Shown: piece by piece, positions 58,271 to 64,000 of the stretch
Position numbering within the stretch: the first letter of the stretch is position 1
Layout of the letters: the number at the start of each line of letters is the position of its first letter
Assembly (NCBI RefSeq): GCF_036178145.1
Contig: NZ_CP108067.1
Location: 9,005,001-9,069,000 of the forward strand
Direction of reading: 5' to 3'
From: Streptomyces sp. NBC_00273
Lineage (GTDB): Bacteria; Actinomycetota; Actinomycetes; Streptomycetales; Streptomycetaceae
DNA: 64,000 nt
Program-made: the position numbers and the translations under genes
Notes under the pieces: generated by a model
What the model was told of the DNA's origin: nothing
The model's database searches: none
What the model saw: only the letters and a program-made list of their open reading frames with translations

Positions 58271-59110
58271 CTACCGCGTGGCGCGCAGCCGGGCCGCGGA
58301 GTAGGCCGGGGCGCCGAGGGCCAGCAGGCGGAACAGACCCGCGGCCGCGCGGTGGCCGATGCTGATGCGCTCCATCACCCGGTGGTCACCGATCCACTCC
58401 CAGGCGGGTGCCACGGCGGCGAGCCCGCGGCCGCCCCGGGCGCCGGAGCGGAACTGCGCCCCCGTCGCCTTGACGATGGGGTGCCGGCCGCTGAGCGCGA
58501 CCTTCGGGTGGAAGAAGTCCGCCACCAGCTCGGCGGCGGGAAACGCGGACCGGCAGGAGGTCAGGAAGGCCTTCAAGCCGGCCGGGTCCAGGTACATCAG
58601 GACGCCCTCGGCCAGGACCAGTACGTCGCGCCGCTCCCCGACGAGGGGCAGCAGCTGATCCGCCCAGTCGGGTTCGGTGATCGAGGCGGCGAACACGCGG
58701 GAGTGGTCCCCCGGGAGCAGCTCCGTCCGCAACCGTACGACCTCGGGCACGTCGACGCCGAGCCAGGTGACGGAGGCGGGCAGGGCGCCCGCGAGCCGCT
58801 CGGCGCGGGTGTCGAGGCCGATGCCCACCGAGACGACCACCGCGTCGGGGTGGGCCCGGCAGAAGGCGGCGGTCAACTCGTCGAAGACGATGGCCCGGTG
58901 GACCGAGCCGAGCGCATTGCTCCGGTCGGTCAGGACCTCGGGCGCGCGGTATCCGGTCGAGGCCAGCACGGAGGCGGCCGCCGGGTCGCGGAACGCCGTG
59001 CCCGGGAGGAGCTCGACCGCGTGGGCACGGCCGTACAGGGGGGTCAGCAGGGTCATGGCCACGCCGCTCAGGCCATGGGCGGCGCCGCCGCCCTCGGAGG
59101 TGTTCGACAT
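58271..59110 (-). CDS. Leucine carboxyl methyltransferase-family (LCM) SAM methyltransferase
   Basis: 279 residues from ATG 59110 with GAGGAG upstream. LCM/TcmP-type features: VVSVGIGLDTRAERL (SAM motif), VTWLGVDVPEVVRLRTELLPG, and VLVLAEGVLMYLDPAGLKAFL. Such enzymes O-methylate carboxylates or phenols in secondary metabolism; the substrate is unknown. It converges with the WYL regulator (3-bp gap). Confidence 0.88.
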   Translation of the reverse strand: MSNTSEGGGAAHGLSGVAMTLLTPLYGRAHAVELLPGTAFRDPAAASVLASTGYRAPEVLTDRSNALGSVHRAIVFDELTAAFCRAHPDAVVVSVGIGLDTRAERLAGALPASVTWLGVDVPEVVRLRTELLPGDHSRVFAASITEPDWADQLLPLVGERRDVLVLAEGVLMYLDPAGLKAFLTSCRSAFPAAELVADFFHPKVALSGRHPIVKATGAQFRSGARGGRGLAAVAPAWEWIGDHRVMERISIGHRAAAGLFRLLALGAPAYSAARLRATR

Positions 59111-59242
59111 GCGCGTTGGACTCCTCGGTTCGACTTGGAACGGTGCCGATCGGTGCGGATCGATCGCTCGGATCGGCCTTCGGGAGAACGGGGCGGGTAC
59201 GGGGGCGCCCGCCGGAACGGGTGGGCGCCCCCGTGCACGGCG

Positions 59243-60412
59243 TCAGCTGCGGTGGAACACGACCTCCGGGTCGGCCGCCGTCGGACCGTCCAGGCGCGGT
59301 GCCGGCTTCCCGCGCAGCTGCAGGTCGAAGAAGTCGCCGACGTACGCCCGGGTGATCTGCTGGGAGCGGGTGCCCGACAGGGGTGTTTCCGGGTGCGGGT
59401 ACCCGACCTGGTCGCCCAGCACGGGCCAGTCGGTGAAACCGGGATGTCCCGCGCCCGTGACGGTCAGCCAGCGCTTCCAGCCGTCCAGCCGGGGCCAGGT
59501 GTCCTCCCAGGAGGTGTCGGGGAAGTCGGGCGGCAGCAGGGCGGGGTCACCGGCGAGCATCAGGAAGGGCCGCCCGCCGAGACCGGCCTGGGGTACGGGT
59601 GTGAAGAAGGTGCCGTCCATGTTGACCCCGGCGTCCACGCGCGCGTCGACGGCCATGGTGGCCGATGCGGCCGCACCGCCGATCGAATGCCCGGCCATGC
59701 CGATGTGCCGGGGGTCGATCAGCCAGGAGTACCGCCACGCCGGGTGCGGGCCGGTCAACCGGTCCAGGACGAACGGGACGTCACGGGCCCGGCCGTCGGA
59801 GACCCGGTGCAGCGACCCGTCGGGGAACACCTGCTCGCACGCCTTGCAGGTGAGCATCCGGCCGCCGGGGAAGACGGTGCCGTCCGACTCGTACGCGTGG
59901 TCCACCGCCGCGACGACGTACCCGCGGCTGGCGAGGTCCTCCGCCAGGGAGGTCAGCGAGGAGCGGGGCATGGTGAAGCCGGGGGAGAGCACGATCAGCG
60001 GGTAGCGGGTCGCGGCGGGCCGGGGCAGCGCGTCCGTCCGCGCGTTCGTGCGGGTGGCCGCGAGGCGTTCGGGGGTGACGTACTCACCCAACTGCCCCCG
60101 GTCGGTCAGCAGCGCCTTGGCCTCGGGAGCGCTCATGTAGGGAGCGGGACTTCCGGTGTGCGCGAGCGCCGGGTAGTAGAGCGACAGGAGTAATTCGCGG
60201 TCGGCCGTGGGAACCCAGGGGTCCTTGCGCTCCCGGTCCACGAGGTGGAGGGTGTCGCGTCCCACGGCGAAGCCGCCGGTGGGGCGCGGGAGTTCGAGTC
60301 TGGTGACGCCGGCCGGGGCGGACGCGGCCGCGGCGGGCGTGGCGAGCGTGCCGGGCGCGGCGAGGACCAGACCGGTCGCCACCGCCGTCAGCACGCGGAT
60401 GATCTTCTTCAT
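59243..60412 (-). CDS. Secreted alpha/beta-hydrolase, PAF-acetylhydrolase-like, iron-box controlled
   Basis: 389 residues from ATG 60412; an ATG at 60430 directly after the iron box would give a leaderless message with six extra residues. Signal peptide MKKIIRVLTAVATGLVLAAP with Ala-rich cleavage region. The hydrolase core has LIVLSPGFTM, the nucleophile elbow GHSIGG, DAGVNMDGTFF and a late His in TVTGAGHPGFTDW, matching the platelet-activating-factor acetylhydrolase family. Two Cys (LTCKACEQ) may form a disulfide. Extracellular esterase or amidase of unknown substrate. The perfect iron box 21 bp upstream suggests a role in iron starvation, perhaps acting on a siderophore or other iron ligand outside the cell; that is inference. 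Confidence 0.85.
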   Translation of the reverse strand: MKKIIRVLTAVATGLVLAAPGTLATPAAAASAPAGVTRLELPRPTGGFAVGRDTLHLVDRERKDPWVPTADRELLLSLYYPALAHTGSPAPYMSAPEAKALLTDRGQLGEYVTPERLAATRTNARTDALPRPAATRYPLIVLSPGFTMPRSSLTSLAEDLASRGYVVAAVDHAYESDGTVFPGGRMLTCKACEQVFPDGSLHRVSDGRARDVPFVLDRLTGPHPAWRYSWLIDPRHIGMAGHSIGGAAASATMAVDARVDAGVNMDGTFFTPVPQAGLGGRPFLMLAGDPALLPPDFPDTSWEDTWPRLDGWKRWLTVTGAGHPGFTDWPVLGDQVGYPHPETPLSGTRSQQITRAYVGDFFDLQLRGKPAPRLDGPTAADPEVVFHRS

Positions 60413-60432
60413 GCCGACATCGTAAGGCATCT

Positions 60433-60451
60433 TTAGGTAAGGCTTACCTAA
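60433..60451. promoter_or_regulatory. Iron box of the secreted hydrolase
   Basis: TTAGGTAAGGCTTACCTAA, identical to the box of the NRPS operon, 20 bp before ATG 60412. About 5 kb outside the rightmost obvious siderophore gene. Confidence 0.9.
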
Positions 60452-60720
60452 CTCTACTGGGATGTCGTGGAGTTGGGCCGTCCGGACACGTCACTCTCGG
60501 GGCTTAAGCGTGCGCATTCGGTCAAGCTGAGTGACCGTCGGGTGAACCGTGCGCGGCCGGTAGCAGGTCAGGGAGGGGTCGCGCCGCACGTCGCGGGCGG
60601 CGCGACCGGCGCAGGGGTGCGGCAGTGGAGCGGATGCGACCCCCGTGAGCTGCCCGAACGCCCCATCGTTCCCCGATATACGGACGCCCTGTCCGTAAAT
60701 CGGTCATGGATGTGCGGCGT

Positions 60721-60778
60721 GGCTTCATGTCAGACAGTCTGAAGCCGCAACGACGCGATATCGAAACCAAATATCGCG
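60721..60778. promoter_or_regulatory. Two inverted repeats upstream of the SSI gene
   Basis: GGCTTC (60721-60726) with GAAGCC (60741-60746), and CGCGATA (60754-60760) with TATCGCG (60772-60778). They lie in the 358-bp region between the hydrolase iron box and the SSI start at 60810, probably operator or attenuator elements. I see nothing else in 60452-60720. Confidence 0.45.
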
Positions 60779-60809
60779 TTCAACCTTTGAATCGAAAGAG
60801 AGTTTCGTC

Positions 60810-61235
60810 GTGCGTCACCGCATCGCAGCTGCCTCCGCCGCCACGCTCCTCTGTCTGGTCGGCGCCACCGGCATGGCAGCCGCCCAACCCTCCAGCCTGT
60901 ACGCCCCGTCCGCCCTGGTGTTCACCGTCGCGCAGGGCGACGACGTAGCCACCTCCACCATCGTCCGGGCCTCCACCCTCAGCTGCGCCCCGACCGCGCA
61001 GGGCACCCACCCGGACCCGCAGGCCGCCTGCGCCGCCCTCAACTCCACCGGCGGAGCGCTGGACCGCCTGCTGGCCTCGCCGAACCCGGACCGCGCCTGC
61101 CCGATGCACTACGCCCCGGTCACCGTCACCGCTGACGGTGTGTGGAAGGGCAGTCGCGTCGCCTGGAAGCACACCTTCTCCAACACCTGCGTGATGTCCG
61201 CGACCCTCAACGGGAACGCCGTCTTCGCGTTCTGA
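60810..61235 (+). CDS. ssi: Subtilisin inhibitor (SSI) family secreted protease inhibitor
   Basis: 141 residues, start GTG 60810. Signal peptide (LLCLVGATGMAAAQP), then a mature part typical of Streptomyces subtilisin inhibitors: SSLYAPSALVFTVAQG, LSCAPTAQGTHPDPQAACAAL, the reactive loop CPMHYAPVTVTADGVW and FSNTCVMSA. The four Cys for two disulfides are conserved. The P1 residue is Met (CPM-HY), as in classical SSI (CPM-VY), pointing to subtilisin-type proteases; P1' is His instead of Val. Secreted and not linked to iron. Confidence 0.95.
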   Translation: MRHRIAAASAATLLCLVGATGMAAAQPSSLYAPSALVFTVAQGDDVATSTIVRASTLSCAPTAQGTHPDPQAACAALNSTGGALDRLLASPNPDRACPMHYAPVTVTADGVWKGSRVAWKHTFSNTCVMSATLNGNAVFAF

Positions 61236-61268
61236 TCCCGCGTCGGACCTGTGCCGCGCAGGCGCCGG

Positions 61269-61297
61269 GCGTGCTCCGGGTTTCCCGAGGAGCGCGC
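61269..61297. terminator. Imperfect hairpin, possible terminator
   Basis: GCGTGCTCCGGG (61269-61280), TTT loop, CCCGAGGAGCGCGC (61284-61297), with a two-base bulge. Between the convergent SSI and acyltransferase genes. Confidence 0.4.
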
Positions 61298-61367
61298 CCC
61301 GCTCACGGACCGTCGACCGGCCCGGAGCGAGGCGCTCCCCCCGCCACGGGTCTGTACCCCTCCGTGT

Positions 61368-64000
61368 CTACGTGGTCCGCCCCCGGGTGGAGACGGTCAC
61401 GTGGTCCACCCGCATCGCATGGCCCGGCTCGGTGGCCGGACCCGCGCTCGCGCCGTCGGCGAGCGGCAGGTTGCCACCGATCGCCACGTTGAGGATCAGG
61501 AACAGCCCGTGCTCCACGGCCGCCTTCCACGTCCCGGGGTCCATCCGGTCGGCGGTCACCCGGTGGTGCACGCGCCCGTCCAGGTACCAGCGCACCTCCT
61601 GCGCGCCGGGTGCGAGATCGACCTCGACGGCGTACGAGTGGAACGCCGTACGGCAACCGGCGCACGGCTGCGGACCTGAGGTCAGGCCGGCGGGCTCCCG
61701 GCACGGACCCCCTTCCAGGACACCGCAGTGCATCGTGGCGAAGACGGTGTCCCGGCCGTTCACGGACTCCATGACGTCGAGCTCCCCGACGCCCGGCCAC
61801 CCCGTGTACCCGTCGCGCAGCGGCGCCCCCAGGGTCCAGAAGGCCGGCCAGTATCCCGCCGCCTTCTCCCCGGTCACGTCCGGCAGGGCGATCGACGCCT
61901 CGATCCGCAGCACCCCGCCGGGCGGGGGCGCGAAGTCGGAGCGCCGCGTCTCGATCCGCCCCGAACTCCACCGCCCGTCCTTGAGGGTGGGCACGATCTC
62001 CAGTGCACCCTTCCCGTCGAGGCGGACGTTCTCGGTCGAGTCGGTCATGGTCTCGACCTCACCGGTGCCCCACTGCGGCGCGGGGCAGCCCGGGTAGCAG
62101 GTGCCGATGTCGTGGATCCAGTCGGTGGCGGACGGAGGGGTACCCGCCGGGCCGTCGAAGTCGTCGCGCAGCAGCCGGGTCCACCCGTCCGCCCCCGGCG
62201 CCGCCCCTGGTGTCCCCGGTGCCGCTCCACCCGCTGCGGGCAGCAACCCGCCCTCCGTGAGCAGCCGCTCCAGCCGGTTGGTCAGGACCACGGCCGCCGC
62301 GTTGGTCAGGTGGGCGTCGTCCCGGTAGAGCAGGATCCGGTCGAGCACGGCCGGGCAGGTCGGCCCGTCGCCCGGGCACAGGACCTGGTTCACGCCGACG
62401 CTCCGTACGCCGGGCAGGGCTCCGGACGCGATCCGCTGCGCCAGCGGATCCGGCCACTGGGCGTCCGCGCGGCTGAACGCGCAGTCGGCCGGCGATCCCG
62501 GACTGCCGGACACGCACGCCGGGATGTCCCGGCCGGGTACGGGCGTGTCCTCAATGTAGACGATCGGCGCCCCCAGGGCCCGGAGCGGCGTCAGCGTCTT
62601 CTCCCAGGCCTCGGCCAGCAGCTTCGCGTCGTCGGTGTACCGGTTGAGCGAGGAGATCACGATGAGGCGCGGCTTCGGCTGCTGCCGCAGCCGCTCCAGG
62701 GAGTCCGCCCGCCAGGTGTCGCACTCCCGGTAGGCGCGCCCGAGCTGGGGGCTGTCCACGGCCAGCTCCGGCAGCGGGCAGCCCTGCTTCACCAGCTCCT
62801 GCAGTGCCCAGCCCCGCTGCGAGGCCAGCGCCAGCATCGGGGAGAACCACTGCCCGGCGTGCGAGTCGCCCAGCAGCACGATCCGGTCCGGGCCGTCCAC
62901 CGCGCCGAACAGGCAGTCCGGGCTGCGCGTCGCGGCCGGGGCGACCTCGCAGGCCCCGTCCGGCGGGAAGTCCCCCCGTGCCTGGGCGGTACTGGGTACC
63001 ACCGGCCCGTCGACGAGCGGCGTACCGGCCGTGCGGGCCAGGAGGGTGGGGCCCGAGGCGGCGCCCGGGGGAAGCCCCTGGGTGTCGACCGGGCCGGCCG
63101 GGCCCAGCACGCGCAGCGTCGTCGTACCCACCACCAGCGCGAGGACCACCGGCAGCACGATCGCCGACACGCCCACCGACAGTCCGCGGCGGGGGAGTTC
63201 GGAGACCGTACGGCTGCGGCGCAGCGGCTGCTCGACCCAGCGCATGGTGGCCAGGGCCGGCAGTACGGCGGCCAGCGTCAGCGCGGTCTTCGCGGGCCAG
63301 CCGAGCGTGCCGAGCCGGGCCTCGGCGAGGACGAGCACCGGCCAGTGCCACAGGTACAGGGTGTAGGAGAGCCGCCCGACGGCCCGGGGAGCCCGCCCCG
63401 CCAGCAGCCGCCCCACGTCCCACGGCCCTTGCGCGTGGCGTTCGCCCCGGCCGGGTATCGCGGCGAGGATGACGGCGGCGGTGGCCAGGGTCGGCACGAG
63501 CGCCGCGTAACCGGGGTACGGGGTCCCGGCGTCGTACGACACGACGCACCAGCCGATCGCCGCGGCCCCGGCCCAGCCGCACAGCAGCCGCAGCGGGCGC
63601 GGACCGCGCATCAGGTGCCAGGGCAGCAGGGCGAGCAGGGCCCCTACGCCGAACTGCCAGACCCGCGACGGAGTTCCGAGGTACGCGAGCGATACGGAGT
63701 GCTCGGTCCAGTACACCGCCAGCGCGAACGAGGCCAGCGTGAGCGGGGCGGCGGCCAGCACCACGAGGAGCCGTACGGCCCGGCCCCGGCGGACCGCCCG
63801 GGCCGCGCACAGCACCAGCACCGCCAGCAGCGGGGCCCAGAACAGGTAGAACTGTTCCTCGACGGCGAGGGACCAGAAGTGCAGCAGCGGACTCTGGTCG
63901 TGCCCTGCGGCGAGGTAGTCGGTCCGCTGCGCCACGAACCGCCAGTTGGCGAAGGACAGGGCCGCCGCGACGACGTCGTGCTCCATGTCGGTGCGGCGCA
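61368..64000 (-). CDS. Acyltransferase-3/SGNH protein fused to a GH16 domain (N-terminus off the edge)
   Basis: About 877 residues visible; the gene continues past 64000. Order: membrane acyltransferase-3 (OatA-like; FANWRFVAQRTDYL, HFWSLAVEEQFYLFW, then several membrane helices ending WVEQPLRRSR), an extracellular SGNH domain (GDSHAGQW nucleophile near 62875 and DDAHLTN near 62315), a Pro/Gly/Ala linker, and a C-terminal GH16 glycoside hydrolase (AGYWPAFWTLG, catalytic ELDVME near 61775, FHSYAVEV, VRWYLDG). The first two parts O-acetylate cell-surface glycans; GH16 enzymes cut or rearrange beta-glucans. The fusion suggests modification and cleavage of one polysaccharide outside the cell. I know the OatA-SGNH pair as common, but not with GH16 attached. 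Confidence 0.88.
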   Translation of the reverse strand, partial: RRTDMEHDVVAAALSFANWRFVAQRTDYLAAGHDQSPLLHFWSLAVEEQFYLFWAPLLAVLVLCAARAVRRGRAVRLLVVLAAAPLTLASFALAVYWTEHSVSLAYLGTPSRVWQFGVGALLALLPWHLMRGPRPLRLLCGWAGAAAIGWCVVSYDAGTPYPGYAALVPTLATAAVILAAIPGRGERHAQGPWDVGRLLAGRAPRAVGRLSYTLYLWHWPVLVLAEARLGTLGWPAKTALTLAAVLPALATMRWVEQPLRRSRTVSELPRRGLSVGVSAIVLPVVLALVVGTTTLRVLGPAGPVDTQGLPPGAASGPTLLARTAGTPLVDGPVVPSTAQARGDFPPDGACEVAPAATRSPDCLFGAVDGPDRIVLLGDSHAGQWFSPMLALASQRGWALQELVKQGCPLPELAVDSPQLGRAYRECDTWRADSLERLRQQPKPRLIVISSLNRYTDDAKLLAEAWEKTLTPLRALGAPIVYIEDTPVPGRDIPACVSGSPGSPADCAFSRADAQWPDPLAQRIASGALPGVRSVGVNQVLCPGDGPTCPAVLDRILLYRDDAHLTNAAAVVLTNRLERLLTEGGLLPAAGGAAPGTPGAAPGADGWTRLLRDDFDGPAGTPPSATDWIHDIGTCYPGCPAPQWGTGEVETMTDSTENVRLDGKGALEIVPTLKDGRWSSGRIETRRSDFAPPPGGVLRIEASIALPDVTGEKAAGYWPAFWTLGAPLRDGYTGWPGVGELDVMESVNGRDTVFATMHCGVLEGGPCREPAGLTSGPQPCAGCRTAFHSYAVEVDLAPGAQEVRWYLDGRVHHRVTADRMDPGTWKAAVEHGLFLILNVAIGGNLPLADGASAGPATEPGHAMRVDHVTVSTRGRTT

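Noticed and set aside
60467..60742. 91-residue + frame between the hydrolase and SSI genes
   Set aside because: No ribosome binding site, weak codon bias and no recognisable domain; the region looks regulatory.

Overview
The window is a high-GC actinobacterial chromosome segment, almost certainly Streptomyces. Supporting signs are very strong G/C bias at third codon positions, an AfsR-type SARP regulator, a subtilisin-inhibitor (SSI) family protein, GTG starts, and many DmdR/IdeR-type iron boxes. Its core (about 19.6-55.3 kb) is an iron-regulated nonribosomal peptide siderophore cluster of the mixed catecholate-hydroxamate kind.

Layout. 0-8.3 kb: a secreted protein, a SARP regulator, a PobA-like aromatic hydroxylase next to a two-domain O-methyltransferase, and an unknown gene. 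8.4-18.5 kb: a ferric-siderophore reductase (SIP) fused to a methyltransferase-like domain, a frameshifted ABC ATPase remnant, a small winged-helix protein, a complete ferric-siderophore ABC importer (two permeases, ATPase, lipoprotein) divergent from an AraC regulator, a DUF4232-like lipoprotein and a cupin/zinc-ribbon protein. 18.5-19.5 kb: an FMN-reductase-like gene divergent from a MerR regulator. 19.6-25.5 kb: the 2,3-dihydroxybenzoate (DHB) operon dhbA-dhbC-dhbE-dhbB followed by a PPTase and a DoxX-family gene. 25.7-48.9 kb: a free aryl carrier protein, an EntS-like exporter and two giant NRPSs. 49-52.7 kb: GNAT (N-acetylglutamate-synthase-like), MbtH, a stand-alone condensation-like protein and L-ornithine N5-monooxygenase. 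52.9-55.3 kb: acetylglutamate kinase, a second isochorismatase-fold protein lacking both catalytic residues, and an unknown tandem-HTH protein. 55.5-64 kb is mostly flanking genes: a GNAT fragment, DUF2625, RidA, a WYL/DeoR-type regulator, an SAM methyltransferase, an iron-box-controlled secreted hydrolase, SSI, and an acyltransferase-SGNH-GH16 fusion running off the end.

How it works together (inference from domains and A-domain code residues read by eye): chorismate is converted to DHB by DhbC/DhbB/DhbA. DhbE loads DHB on the free ArCP. NRPS1 (C-A-T x4, then E) and NRPS2 (C-A-T-C-A-T-TE) would build DHB-Gly-[basic]-Ser-D-Ser-[basic]-(acyl)hydroxyornithine. Ornithine is probably supplied by the cluster's own acetylglutamate synthase/kinase pair and N-hydroxylated by the monooxygenase. 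The EntS-like pump exports the product; the ABC importer and SIP reductase recover iron. Eight 19-bp iron boxes (15930, 25456, 48935, 49065, 52684, 54583, 55325, 60433) tie these units into one regulon.

The parts that do not fit known assembly lines are a condensation-like protein whose catalytic His is Leu, an isochorismatase paralog with Asp37 to Asn and Lys to Asn, an iron-boxed tandem-HTH protein, and an iron-boxed secreted esterase-like protein.
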